Assembly: GCF_040183065.1 (NCBI RefSeq)
Contig: NC_091124.1
Span: 95,498,501-95,562,500, forward strand
Direction: 5' to 3'
DNA length: 64,000 nt
From: Periplaneta americana
Taxonomy: Eukaryota > Arthropoda > Insecta > Blattodea > Blattidae
Position numbers and translations under genes: made by a program. The notes beneath the pieces were generated by a model that saw nothing but the letters and a program-made list of their open reading frames with translations, was not told the origin of the DNA and did not search any database. Numbering within the stretch: position 1 is the stretch's first letter; the number at the start of each line of letters is the position of its first letter. This document shows positions 1-11,900 of this stretch, in pieces.

Positions 1-175
1 CCGGCCAGGCCTCCAGATTTAACACCCCTTGATTTTTTCTTTTGAGGTTAAATAAAGAGCTTGGTAGGATGAAGAGAAAATTGAGAATGTGGAACATTTA
101 AAGAACCATATCATTGAAGCCTGTGCTAAAGTCACCCAGAAAATGCTACAAAATGTTCTATTCACATCAGTCTAA
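1..175 (+). pseudogene. Tc1/mariner-type transposase C-terminal fragment
   Basis: The translated + strand reads RPPDLTPLDFF, matching the third catalytic block (SPDLxPLDFFLWG) of DDE transposases in the IS630-Tc1-mariner superfamily. It is followed by a degenerate tail resembling the ACAKVTPEMLQNVL region. The piece begins at the window edge and contains stops, so it is a relic. It resembles the C-terminus of the better preserved copy at 2555-2890. Confidence 0.6.
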
Positions 176-298
176 CAGGCTATGAATCCATGGTTACTTA
201 TTTCTTTATGGTTCTGACTTCAGAAATATAATTCAGAAACCTGTCCAGAATGCTATGTTAAAATCAATAACTTACTAACAAATTTTTTTGGAAATAAG

Positions 299-1039
299 TA
301 GGCCCATTCGCAATGAAGACGTTAACATTAACGCGAGAACATAAACGTTACAGTAACGGTAAGCAGTTGAACCATTATTCACAACGGAATTTTGAAGTTA
401 CCACAAGGCCATGAAATATATCCGTACGCAGATTACTGCAATCACAGAGAAGAATCACATGAAAGTGCAGTCGAATATTGAATGTTCGTGTAAAAGGATA
501 GCAAATGTGACATATTTATTTGTTTCACATAGTAGGGCATATGGCTGGCCATTACAAATTAGTACTTACCCTAGATATGGTTAATATTATAGGTTAACTA
601 TTATGCGAATAATGATAAAATGAACAAAATACATACCCTTGCACTTCAGGTTTACGGCGATTGTCTTCCATACACCTATTTTCTTTCTGCATATTATCTT
701 TATGCATGATGTGTTTTGTCACACAGACAGCGATATGATCAGAAGAGAATTAAACTTTCGTCAAACATGCCATTTTATGTTATTTGTTTCTTCCAGCGCT
801 CTCCGATAAAGATTTTTTTTTTGCGCCTTCAGATAGTGTTTTTGTTTCAATATAGTCGCTGGCATTATTGCAAACCAAAAGCTTGAAGTTTGCAAGCTTC
901 TGCAATCGCGTTTTCCTTCACTTCTAATGTTAACGTTTACGAAAATCACTGTGGATGGTTACATTAAATAACATGACCGCAAGCTTCGACGTTCACGTAG
1001 CGTTTGCGTTTAGGTCTACTTTTCATTATGAATGGCCCT
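299..1039. mobile_element. MITE-like element with inverted ends
   Basis: The left end AGGCCCATTCGCAATGAA (from about 299) is inverted at the right end, whose reverse complement reads AGGGCCATTCATAATGAAA (ending about 1039). Both ends continue into ACG/AACG-rich subterminal sequence. There is no coding frame of note inside. I could not find a convincing target-site duplication, so the family is left open (a non-autonomous DNA transposon). Confidence 0.45.
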
Positions 1040-1483
1040 TGATACGTGACAGCCGGACTTTGTACAACTTATTATTTATCGAAATTACCGCAGCTATATA
1101 TGTAGCTTTCACCGTTTTCTAACCGCTTTGTTGATTATGGTCGATTTAGACGGCCAAGTAGTTGTGATCATGAATAAAAGAAGCTGTGATTCCATGTCTT
1201 GATTCTTAATGGTTCTGAATTTAGACGGCCATGAAATCGCGATCTTATAACCTCTCCAACTTTATATATACCGGTATATTGATGTAGGCTAAATTTGTGC
1301 TATCGTAGAAAAAACAATGTATGAGAAAAATTCGTACAGTTATCTTTTTGACCCTCATGTGTTTGTGAGACGAGGAAAAGCCGAGTTTCACAAACTTTAC
1401 GAACTTGTCTCATAAATAACTATTGCCGCGATGGGGTTGGTTGCTATTGACGACGGCACGTAAGTCAAATTACTTCTCTAAGG
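1040..1483. other. unannotated AT-rich stretch
   Basis: No gene, tRNA or clear repeat structure seen. The sequence is AT-rich and non-coding by inspection. Confidence 0.5.
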
Positions 1484-1720
1484 TGTCCACACCTGTGGAG
1501 TAAAGGTCAGCGCATCTGGCCGAGAAACCAGGTGGCCAGGGTTCGATTCCCGGTCGACGCAAATTACCTGGTTGAGGTTTTCCCGGGGTTTTCCCTCAAC
1601 CCAATATGAGCAAATGCTGGGTAACTTTCGGTGCTGGACCCGGACTCATTTCACCGGCATTATCACGTCATCTCATTCAGACGCTAAATAACCGAAGATG
1701 TTGATAAAGCGTCTTAAAAT
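1484..1720 (+). mobile_element. tRNA-derived SINE (family 1), + copy
   Basis: The head GTCCACACCTGTGGAGTAA and an internal pol III B box (GGTTCGATTCC at 1540-1550) are tRNA-like. The body carries GAGGTTTTCCCGGGGTTTTC, CAAATGCTGGGTAACTTTC and the tail ACGCTAAATAACC...TTGATAAAGCGTC. At least six further copies of this family are visible in the window, in both orientations, which defines its ends. Confidence 0.9.
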
Positions 1721-2386
1721 ATCACCTTGTTTAGTTTTCTTCCTATACATAAAACTTTCAAAACAAATGGTACTACCTGGCTAGCAATGGTTGGGATTAA
1801 ATATTTACAAGAAATCAACTTCTTAGAAAAAAAATATATATGTAAGAGATTGCACAATCTCTTCGGCATGGTTTTTTTTAAGAAAGAGGAATAAGAAAAA
1901 TAGATGTGAATTGATTCACAAATTATAAATACAAATGTATCATATTAACAGAATATGCTCTTAAGTCCAATGCACGGATTCTTTGATTGTACCTGTTTAA
2001 TGAAACAAGTCCTACATTGTAGGTTGTGCCGTCCTAATGATTAAAATCCCACTATTCTCCATAAAACAAACAAATTAATATGCAAGTGATACATATAAAA
2101 CATATTACATCATATACCGTAACCTAACTTATTAACAAACATAAAAGTGTATAATTCAATAGTTAGCATTATCCGTGTAATACCTTCGTCAGTTCGTGTC
2201 ATGAACTGCAACAACTGATCTTCTAAACCAGAATTGGCCAACTTAATAAATCTCGAGAGCCAAGTTTAATTTACAGAACACCATCAGGGGCCAAATACAG
2301 TGTTTCTTTGAGAAGGACGCACCCCCCCCCCCCAAAGTGAGTCACTCAAAACCCTCCCGAAAAAACAACTGTATTTAAATCTACAG
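1721..2386. other. unannotated AT-rich stretch
   Basis: No gene or clear mobile element seen. It includes a C-homopolymer run of about 14 at 2321-2334. Confidence 0.5.
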
Positions 2387-2388
2387 TA

Positions 2389-3868
2389 CAGGGTGTTTAA
2401 AAAATACGGGGCATAATTTCAGGTATGTATTTCCCACATGTAGACATCAAAATAGTTCATTACAACATGTGTCCGGAAATGCTTCATTTCCGAGTTATGG
2501 CCTTCACAACATTGAAATTCACCGGAACGTTTTTCTTTCCGCAGGTCGTTGTCATTACAGAAGATGTTCAAAATGTCCACCTCCTGCTTGAATACAGACC
2601 TCACATCGATGTCTCATTGACCTGCGAACACGATCCCAAACTCCAGGAGTATTGCGTATGTCCTCAGAACATGCCACAATTCGATTCCGAAGGAATTCCA
2701 AATCAGGCACCGGAGACGAATAAACCGATGATTTTAAATGGCCCCACAAGTATAAATCGAGAGGGTTCAGATCAGGTGAGCGTGGAGGCCAAGCAATTGG
2801 GCCACCTCTACCTATCCATCGATCAGGAAACCTTCGATCCAAGTACCGGCGAGCCGTACGACTGAAGTGTGCAGGAGCGCCATCATGCAAGAAGTGAATG
2901 TGTTGACGATTGATCAGTGGAGTGTCTTCTAAAACATGAGGTACTGTATGGTGTTTTCTAGGAAGTTTGTGTACGCCTGCCCCGTAAATCTGTTTACAAG
3001 TACATGGGGTCCAACTAATCGATCACCAATGATACCGGCCCACATGTTGAGGGAGAACCGCACCTGGTGATGAGATGGAACAGTTGCACATGGGTTTTCA
3101 TACGCCCATACATGCTGATTATGGAAATTTGTTATGCTATCTCGTGTGAATAATACTAAGGCAGGAAAGTTCGAATTTACACCACACTGCTGCAAGAACC
3201 ACTGACAGAACCTAACTCGTGCAGGGTAATCTGCTGGTGTCAGGGCCTGTACGCGTTGCAAATGATAAGGATACAATTGATACTCTTTCAACAGTCTCCA
3301 GACAGTCGTGTGAGGAACATTGAGTTGCAACGCTACCCTTCGTGTGCTGATAGAAGGAGTCATGTTCACAGCCTCCAGAATCTCCTCCTGTACTTCTGGA
3401 GTAAAATTGTAGATCTTGGTCGTCCCCTTCCCAAACCAGGAGAGTTAAATTTTCCATACTCGCACAGACGGTAATGGAGACGTACAAATGTCTTCCGATC
3501 TGGACATTGTCGCTGTAGGTACCTCTCCTGGTACAAACGACGAGCCAGCGCTGCATTGCCGTCCGCCTTACCGTACATGAAGTGCACCTCTGCAAGCTCT
3601 TGATTTGAATACATGTCGCACAGTCTAACGCCTACACAACACTGAATGTAACCTTCGCCTCGGAATGAACTGTCAGAGTGCCCTCTTAATGTCTCCTTTG
3701 ACGGCAACGACCTGCGGAAAGAAAATCGTTCCGGTGAATTTCAATGTTGTGAAGGCCATAACTCGGAAATAAAGCATTTCCGGACACATGTTGTAATGAA
3801 CTATTTTGATTGTCTACATGTGGGAAATACATACCTGAAATTATGCCCCGTATTTTTTAAACACCCTG
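2389..3868 (-). mobile_element. mariner-superfamily element with ~170-bp TIRs (DD41D type)
   Basis: The left end (CAGGGTGTTTAAAAAATACG from 2389) is repeated inverted at the right end (to 3868). The inverted arms extend about 170 bp to the AACGACCTGCGGAAAG motif. TA lies on both flanks (2387-2388 and 3869-3870), the expected Tc1/mariner target duplication. The 1480-bp body carries a minus-strand transposase. A shorter sibling lies at about 57748-58653. Confidence 0.9.
2555..3614 (-). pseudogene. DUF4817-type mariner-like transposase, frameshifted
   Basis: The enzyme would cut and paste its own element. Reading minus: a start at 3614 (MYSNQELAEVHFMYGKADGN) opens a DUF4817-like N-terminal helical domain (RRLYQERY...CPDRKTFVRLHYRL). 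A helix-turn-helix segment follows at about 3369-3270 (STRRVALQLNVPHTTVWRLL), then the catalytic core: LFTRDS, then MHDGAPAHF at 2890, then RSPDLNPLDLYLWGHL. The C-terminus is GGGHFEHLL at 2555. By my count 41 residues separate the HDG aspartate from the PLD aspartate. The open segments lie in different frames (breaks near 3370 and 2900-2930), so it is a recent but broken copy. It lies wholly inside the TIR element 2389-3868. Confidence 0.85.
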
Positions 3869-3870
3869 TA

Positions 3871-4480
3871 TATATTTACATCTTACGTTGTGTCAATAAT
3901 ATTAAGTCAATATTGAAACGTTCACCAATCGATTTTATTTCCTTCCCTATCACTATTAATCCCGAGCATTTTTCCTGAAATATACACTAGCCAGATCCTG
4001 TTTTATGTTTAGTTTTATACATGCGTCGGGGAATAGATGCAATTATTATTTAAGAAATAAAAATAAAATGCCTTGAAATTTGCAATTACTCGCCATAAGA
4101 CGGTAGAAATTTCTCTTTCAGCAGGGTTGAGCACAAGAAACTTTCATTCCCTGAAGAAGATGGCAGAGCTAGCCGTCGAAATCTTGGAAGCAAATCTCCA
4201 ACTCACCTGGCTGAGAATCCGAGAAGAGTTATTCTACATCAAACGCCGGGAAAGCCTCAAGTCATACATAAAACGGAATCCTTATATACACACTGTTTTA
4301 ATGAAAGCAGTGTGGTTTCTTAAAATTGGAAACCAATGATAAAAAAATCCACTTCTAATTGTGAGGTTGCCACTCAAAAAATATGTGATAACATGACATC
4401 TGAAAATCTGTTCCTGTTCTTAGACATCAAATGCTTTAGTGAAGAAAACGCTGTTTCATGTGGTACGTCTACATAAGGGT
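3871..4480. other. unannotated stretch
   Basis: No recognisable element. An 88-codon frame at 4073-4339 has no motif I know and no splice or promoter context, so it is not called as a gene. Confidence 0.5.
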
Positions 4481-4700
4481 GAATCTAGAAATGCATATAG
4501 GGTGTTAGTTGGAAGACCTGAGGGGAAAAGACCTTTGGGAGACCAAGGCGTAGATGGGAGGATAATATTAAAATAGATTTGAGAAAAGTGGGATATGATG
4601 GTAGGGACTGGATTAATCTTGCTCAGGATAGGGACCGATGGCATGCTTATGTGATGGCGGCAATGAACCTCCGAGTTCCATAAAAACCATTTGTAATGGC
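4480..4700 (+). pseudogene. LINE reverse-transcriptase C-terminal tail
   Basis: The + strand translates to RNAYRVLVGRPEGKRPLG followed by RPRRRWEDNIKIDLRKVGYD and RDWINLAQDRDRWHAYV. This is the C-terminal tail common to many insect non-LTR retrotransposon reverse transcriptases (GRPRRRWxDNI...W..LAQDRxxW). It ends in MNLRVP then a stop. It is a 5'-truncated relic; no RT core is upstream. Confidence 0.75.
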
Positions 4701-5090
4701 AATAATAGGTAGTTGTAAAAATAGAGCAAAGTTTGAGAGCCCAATTTCGTAGCAATGGGTAACGTTCTGGTGAAAGCATTTTCCAAAAGTAAATTCCAGT
4801 AACCTGAGATGTATTTACTAATCGATCACACTGAAGGTTACAAAGCACTAATTGCAGACGATCTGGCTGAAATTCGATGTCCAATGTATAAGATTATTAA
4901 ATAAAGAAATATCATGTCGAAAGATTTCAAAATCCCTAAATCGTCGGTCGATCTCTGAAGTCAATCATTAAATAACATCAGTAAAGTCCCTAAACTCCAA
5001 AATCCTCTTCTTCTGAGGCTTTCTGACAGGAAAGAAAATGAAGCAGGTTATTTTTATCTAATGCAGATCTAAATAAATGTGTTTTTTTTT
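4700..5090. other. unannotated stretch
   Basis: Nothing recognisable between the LINE tail and the hAT relic, apart from a T run near 5082-5094. Confidence 0.4.
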
Positions 5091-5094
5091 TTTT

Positions 5095-6545
5095 TACGAA
5101 ACCTCTCAACAAAGCCAACGATTTGACATATTGTCTGCTTCTTGCTTGCAATTGGAGATTTATACATTCAAGTGTTGAGTGATGTCGTAGAGAAAAGCTA
5201 AGTTTCTTAAGAATTTCTCTTCGAGATCATTCTGAAGTTGAGCAGAATTCGTAACCTCTTCTCTTAGGAATGTTGCTATTTCGTGACGGAGTTTAAAGAA
5301 CCACCAGACTTTTTCCTCGGCTTAACCATCTTACTTCAGTGTGCGGAAGCAGGTCTCCGTGAGCAGAATCCATTTCATCCAAGAGTGTCAGAAATTTTCT
5401 GTGAGTGAGAGATCGATTTCCTCCTCTATTCAAATTGGTGATTTTTGTGACAGTAGCCATGATAGTAGACAGTTTAATTGATTTTGTACATAGAGTCTTT
5501 TGATGTACAATACAATGCAAGCTGGGTACAGTGATTTGATTGTCTTAAAAGTCCAACAAAACCTCTTATTATCTCTGTCATTGATTTTGCGGCATCTGTT
5601 ACTGCGGAGGACAGTTTTTGAAACCACCTAATTCCTCCACGGCACTCTTAAAAGCATTAAAAATATCGACACCTTTAGTTGTGTTGTGTAAAGAGCAAAC
5701 TTTTAACAATTCGTAGAAAATTTTAAAATCTTCCTTAATTGGAGAACAAATATCAGTAACTGACTAGTATTCGAAACGTCTGTGCTTTCGTCGAGAGCAA
5801 TTGAGAAACAGGAACAATAGGGACAATGTCTTTTACATTATTAGATATCTGGTTGCTAATGTCTTTCAGTCTCCTAGTAACAGTCTGTTTTGAAAAGGAC
5901 ACTGTTTGAAATTTGTTTCCTACCTTATTTTCATTGAAAGCTTCTGTTCTATTCATCGCACAGTTCTTAATTAATTCACCATCACTTAATGTTATTTAGC
6001 TTTCATAAATTCATATGTCACGAAATAAGAAGTCGGCACAGCTTCTTCTCCTTCTTCTTCTTCTTCTTTTGTTTCATTTTTAAAAAGAGCTTCATACTGT
6101 AAAAGGTTTTTCTTTAATGGATCGCGGACTATTTTCTTTTGATTCACAAGAGCGTTTTTCGACCTTTTGTTTATGATTTATCATTATAATGTCTCTTTAG
6201 GCTGTACTCCTTTAACACTGCTAGCACTTGAACACACACTAAGCACTATGGTTCGTGGTGTTTACTTATGATAAAAAAAAATATGCTCTGAATGAGGTTT
6301 GACATATTACTATTAGATATATTGTATCACACACCACAACTTAAATCACAACATTAATTACAACAGTTCTACACTCTCACTCCGCATTCACACTTCGCTT
6401 TCTAACAACTGAGATACATTGCTTCTATTGCCACTTAACAAAATCCAGAATGTCGAGAGGAACAGTAAATACTGCATTCCCCCGCTAGCAAGCTGGTAGC
6501 TGTCACAATTTTCAACGTGTCATAAATCATTCACCACTACGATCT
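5095..6545 (-). pseudogene. hAT transposase relic (ZBED5/GTF2I-repeat-like)
   Basis: Minus-strand pieces match the long hAT-derived proteins of the ZBED5/FAM200/GTF2IRD2 type. These are FSKQTVTRRLKDISNQI (5753-5956), HCIVHQKTLCTKSI followed by LPHTEVRWLSRGKSLVVL (5520-5293, the RW motif block), and EVTNSAQLQNDLEEKFL-type text near 5220. Many stops and frame changes make it a relic. The N-terminal half (5641-6545) recurs in copy B (35900-36107 plus 39471-40198); the part left of 5641 does not, so 5641 marks the left edge of the segmental duplication. Confidence 0.75.
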
Positions 6546-6559
6546 TCTCCTCAGTGCAA

Positions 6560-7490
6560 TCGCCATACAGAAGAATTAGGGTTGGGGGACTTACTTTGCT
6601 TTTTTTTTTCTGGAATTTCCAAGACATGTCCACACTTGTTGGAAAACAGTTACAAACTACCGAAACGTCCTATTAAGAACTCTATGCAAATATACAGACG
6701 ATGGACGCACAGACTGACATTGTGGGATCCCAGGATCGGCAGAAGAAGAATGGGACGCCAGACAACTAGATGGGCCGATTTCTTCAAGAAGAAGGCAGGA
6801 CCACATTGGACGAGCAGTACAAGAGACAGACAGCTATGGAGAAATCTAGAAGTCACCGTCCTCAGTGTGTAGTGTGGTGCGAATCTTACAAGTGCATATA
6901 GTGTTTGTGTACATAGAACACTCCTTAGGATCGGCTCACCTAACGAGTGAAGTCTACTGAGCCAAGTCCTGTCAATCAGGAGGCCCTTGCCCTTACGGGA
7001 TCTAGCAGGCTAAATTTATTATTTGTTATTTATACAGTTGTAAAGTTAATACTTTGTAAGTAAACATGAGACTTGGCGGGAGCTGGAGTGAATGAAGCCG
7101 CCAATCGGCCATCACTGTTCTAAGTTTTCTCGCCTTGAAAAGGAACATTTCAATCCTTTGTTCGTATTTTCTATTCCTCATGAGGTCAAAACATGCAAGG
7201 GAATCCCTATTCCGACCTAGCAACAAGGATGGTATATACTTTCTTACAATGCGCTAGAATGTACTCTCATGACTCCTTTTCCACACATAATGGACAGATG
7301 CGGTTTCCTTCTTCAGTAACATTTCATGACTCTTCCATGCACCGAAACATAGCCACACCAAACCTGCTCTAATATCTTTCCTACAACAATTTATATAGTC
7401 ATCACTTCCGAAATTAAGCATGAGGTTCGATTGTAAATGCAGTGAGGATTTTTCCGAACATTGGAGCTCAACCTCTTGCCTCTCGATGTC
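6560..7490 (-). pseudogene. LINE ORF relic in copy A, interrupted
   Basis: The segments 6560-6697 and 7033-7490 together match 41702-42317 of copy B. Minus-strand text includes SPPTLIL, LLGRNRDSLACFDLMRNRK and RAGLVWLCFGAWK; the B copy shows a CPLC zinc-knuckle-like segment. Between the two halves sits a separate + strand LINE tail (6697-7032). About 1.5 kb present in B (40203-41701) is absent here. Confidence 0.65.
6697..7032 (+). mobile_element. LINE 3' end inserted in copy A only
   Basis: The + strand reads RRWTHRLTLWDPRIGRRRMG then QTTRWADFFKKKAGPHW and RDRQLWRNLE, a typical LINE C-terminal tail. It is followed by a 3' UTR (TAGCAGGCTAAATTTATTA). Copy B runs straight from ATGCAAATACAG to TTGTAAAGTC (about 41836-41850), so B preserves the empty site. 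Confidence 0.7.
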
Positions 7491-7516
7491 AATTAAACGC
7501 ATCTTCACAGAAAGGG

Positions 7517-7517
<1 letters not shown>

Positions 7518-7580
<63 letters not shown>
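7518..7580. repeat. (TA)n microsatellite, copy A only
   Basis: About 31 uninterrupted TA units. The matching site in copy B (about 42308) has only GGATGACATACACTG, so the array expanded after duplication. Confidence 0.95.
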
Positions 7581-7582
<2 letters not shown>

Positions 7583-7925
7583 CAAAAGGATGGAGCGTGT
7601 GAAGTGGACAAACAATAAAAAAAGAAGCTGTGTTGGAAAGAGTGGTGAAGAAAGAATTATGGTGAAGCTGATCAGAAAGAGAAAAAGAAATTAGCTCGAT
7701 CACTGGTTAAGAAGAAACTGCCTTCTGAAAGATGCACTGGAAGGAATGGTGAACGGGAGAAGAGTTCCGAGCAGAAGAAGATATCAGATGATAGACGACA
7801 TTAAGATAGCCTAGACCTATATGGATCATATGCGGAAACTAAGGGGAAGGCAGTAAATAGGAAAGACTGGAGAATGATGGGTTTGCAGTGAAAGACCTGT
7901 CCTTGGGCAGAACACTATGAATGAA
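7583..7925 (+). pseudogene. LINE reverse-transcriptase C-terminal tail
   Basis: Text such as MERVKW, EAVLERV, LIRKRKRN, EGMVNGRRVRGRRRYQMIDD and RKDWRM is a LINE tail seen twice more in this window (15020-15245 and copy-B equivalents). Frames are broken. The B-copy equivalent is 42325-42660. Confidence 0.7.
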
Positions 7926-8905
7926 TATATAATTTTAGCTTTATATAAGATCAATGATTTCTTTAAATTATTGGTTTCGCATTTCCATCGTATTATAGTA
8001 AAAGTTTCGCATTTTCGTACGTTTCGCATTTTATCGCATTTTCATAATTAATTGAGAAAGGATACAGATAGTGAAAAATAAATAAAAAGCCACAAGCCTT
8101 TTCAGTCATTTTGCAATTTCACCGCTCTTGCGAAAAATCACCACTCCTAAATATATGTGAATTTGTCTGTTTTTTTTTTTTCTATTAAGGCATAATAAGT
8201 TATAGTGTATGACATACATGAACTTTAATTTTTTTCTGAAAAAAAAAATAGGAATTGCCTGAAGATGTGGGATTTCTGCAATTCATGACTAGTAATAATC
8301 ATTTGTTTCTTTAAAATAACCTTAACGTGAAGAAGACGGAGGACAATTTTCTTTATCTTATAAAGAACTGCAAATGTACAATATTTAAGCCAAGAAATTG
8401 AAAAAAGTATACAAATACATAAAAATTCGCAATATGAATAACATATTTAATTATTCAAAGTTCCTTTAATCTCATAAAAAACAAAGAAAATTAAAATGAA
8501 ATTTTTCAGTTTCTAAAAAATTCCACATGTTTCGGATTTGTGGTGTTCTGCAATTTCCTGCAAAACACTGTAACTTATTGCAGCTGTCAAATGTACACTG
8601 AGCACTGGACGTCTGGAATTTATGCACCACTTGAAAGACTTATTTATGAATATTACAAGCATACGAATAACTGAATTTGAGAAAAAATGTGATTTGCGGG
8701 GTTTCTGAAATTAGCGTTTCAATTACTCGATGGGAACATATTTGTTTTATTTGGGTGCAATAACAGATTGATCGAACACAGCGATATTGTTCATTTAGTC
8801 ATGTTCGATTCAGAGAATGAGACGCACCTCGCATATCTCCCTCGATCTTTCAGTTTGACGTATCAGAACACTTTTTAATTTGTGATTAATAAACGTGATA
8901 AGGTC
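7926..8905 (+). other. conserved upstream flank of gene A
   Basis: No coding frame. The whole stretch is strongly conserved with 42660-43640 upstream of gene B, including poly-T and poly-A runs and the CTGCAATTTCCTGCAAAACA segment. It holds the proximal promoter region of the paralogue pair. Conservation reflects recent duplication and does not by itself prove function. Confidence 0.6.
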
Positions 8906-8909
8906 GGCA

Positions 8910-8943
8910 TATAAGCCCACGGCGTTGTCATGTGCGCTCACTC
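8910..8943 (+). promoter_or_regulatory. TATA-initiator core promoter of gene A
   Basis: TATAAG at 8910-8915 is followed by an initiator-like TCACTC at 8938-8943. The presumed +1 A (8940) is exactly 30 bp after the TATA start. The start codon at 8952 would leave a 12-nt leader. The same motifs at the same spacing occur at gene B (43646-43679). Confidence 0.7.
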
Positions 8944-8951
8944 AGCAAGCA

Positions 8952-11900
8952 ATGGCGCACATTAAGCTTTTCCTTTTGTTCGCCCTCGTTGCTTTCGCGA
9001 CAGCTCAGGGATTTGATGGTGAAGGTGATGGTGATGGTATGTACTGTGAATTGTTTTCTCTTCAACATGGCGTAACATCGTAGTTTTCAATCATTATTAT
9101 AAAAACTGACACACATATTTTTTAGAATAGCAAGCAATTGAAATGAAGGTACAATAATTACATATATAAAAACTGATTAATACTTATATAATAGCAAATA
9201 TAACTGATATATGAGACACTCAGAAGCAAAGTGATACAAGTGACATTTTTTAAAAATTGAGATAAGTGTAAATTCTAAATCTTTAACGTCACTTCTCTTC
9301 AGAGAAAAAGTAATATAAGTGCAGTTCCAGTCAGTGCTGCTCCATATTGGCCTTATTCTTGTATTACAATGCATACAGAGTTTTGACTGAGAGGCAAACT
9401 AATACAAGTGCGTTGTTTACATAGTGTTGTTGCGTTTCTTCTGTTTATGATTAATTCATTTGACACAATGGAGAGAGGTAACATATTACATATTCGAAAC
9501 ATCTTCGTGGAAGGCCTTCACACATGGAGCTGGAACAAACTATACAAAAAGGATAACTTTTGCTAAGTGGAGCAACTTGCAATAGTTAAAGAAATTCATC
9601 CCACCCATACACTACTCTTTATTTGATGACCTGAAGCATGAAGGATGGTTCTATAATAAGGACTGCAGGACTTGGGAGAGTGCGTGGAAGAGAAAGTTCA
9701 ATGAATACTCGCGGTAGGAGTCCTACAGATGCACTTCATGACAGAAACATAGATGTTGCAGCAGAGAGAGATGCGACTTCTTCAGATGAGGATAGTGACG
9801 TAATGAACAGCGACTAAGGCTGAATTACATTTAAAATTGAATATTTTCTTAACCTTCTTCATTCGGAGAACTAAAAACGACATCAACTGTTGCCCTAGAA
9901 ATTGAATGTAATATTCAACCTATCAGACATTATGTATTAAAAAAGGATCTAAAAATACATTTAAAATTGCAAGCCTCATCAGATCTCAGATGTTGTTCAA
10001 ACTGTCAGATAATACTCTGTGTATTTTCTACAAAATAAACAAAGAAGAAATACCAGTCTATATCACAGACACACTCATTGTTAAAACTTCAGTTGTGAAA
10101 TTCCTCCACAGAAATGTGTAGTTCCAGAACATAGCATACAAATTACAAGAAAACATTCCAAAAATTATCCTCCATACATTCTTAAGTTAGATGCCATGGA
10201 ACTACTATGCAGTACATAAAGGATCATCTTCAAATTTATACAGATGAATCTCTAAACCCTGATGATGGGACATCAGGAGCAGCGTATTATATTCCAAAAT
10301 ATCTAGAAAGTTACTTCATACCATGTTCATCATCCTCCGTCTTGACACTGAATTGCTAGCTATTGATGCTGCTCTTCAGTGTGTTACTCAAATTTCTGAA
10401 ATGTCTATATGCATACTTACCGACTACAAGGAAGCTATATTTAATATATAGTTAAATATGTACCGAACCTATATACTCATAGAATTATTCCAATTCAGAA
10501 ACAATTAATTAAACTAAAAAAAACACTAAGAGGAAATAACATTTCAATGGATACCTAGTCATTGTGGTACACCTGGAAATAAGAAAGTCAATAACGTTGC
10601 GAAATAGGCAACATATTTGCTACCAAGACCTCATCAAGTTATATCTCTATCCATTGCCTTTGCTTCAGTAAAGTCTCATTTTATAAACTTATGGATCAAC
10701 AATTGGTTCTCTTCTGAAAAAGGAAAAATTTTACAGTCTGTTCAAAAGAAACCAAATGACCTGGAAATGTATAAAAATTGCCCAGACATATTCAAACATT
10801 TTTAACAAGAGCCAGAACAGGTCACATTGTCACACAATTGTACCTAAACCGTTTTCACCTTTCTGATACTCCTACTTGTCTGTGGTGTAATAATCACGAT
10901 GAAGATCTGGAACACATTCTTCTATACTGTCCATCCATAAACCACAAAAGAAGTACGTAAATTAAAATCATCAATACCAATTGCAGAAGACACAGCTCTG
11001 CAGTATATATTGACTACTCTGGCTACTGGCAACAGACATCTATAATGAACACTGTTCAAAATACCTCTCACTTCTCATGAAAAACAAAAAAATGAATGGA
11101 CTATAGTGGACTTTATGTTGTCAGCAAACAGCTGGATACGTTAAGAAAATTCACTGAGGGATTCTTTCGGTTACACAGACAAATTTTGTGTTATAATATG
11201 ATAATCAGAAAGCTCAAATGCTGTTAAGACAGGAATGTTTGAATGTTGTAGGCAATGTTCTTGTTCTTGTTTTAAATAATATACAAATACTGAAAACTGT
11301 TGCGCTTATATTACTTCTCCACAAAAATATTTTCTTGGCAAAATAATACAAGTGATTTTTGGACCCTATTTTACCTAAAATGTTTTAGAATAGATAATTT
11401 CTATTTAGAACTTAAAAAATATAGGCACCAACATACACAACTGTAAATTTACAGCAACATAGTTCTGTAACAGATTTTTTAATTTCGTTTTCAACTTCAA
11501 AATCATTTATCTCAAAACTTACAAAATGTCACTTGTTATCACTTTGCTTCTGAGTGCCTCATATGCAGTGAATTATAGACGCTTCTGAATACAAAATAAG
11601 AAATATCCATGTATAATATACTACTAACGTTATCTCTGGGATATCTAAATATACAGTAGGTTTATGATATTTTCTACTGTGCAAAATATGACGAAATATG
11701 GGATATATTTGGACTAAAACCATATGTATACAGTAAGTTGTATATCTTGCATATCAACTCGTTTTCATCATCCCTAATATAAAAAGTGATATTCGGCAGG
11801 TATTTTATGCTTTCTCTGACTTCGTTTGTGCAGTCTGCCGTTCACAAACATTCATCATCTTTTGTTCATATCTAGCATAATCTAAAAAGTGTGCGCAAAG

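Noticed and set aside
299-1039. Target-site duplication for the MITE-like element
   Set aside because: The bases on the two sides do not agree; the superfamily is left unassigned.
1484-1720. Possible tRNA gene (also at 12268, 30168, 61334)
   Set aside because: The A/B boxes belong to SINE heads with common bodies and tails; no complete cloverleaf was found.
4073-4339. 88-codon frame
   Set aside because: No recognisable domain, no splice or promoter context; length expected by chance in 64 kb.
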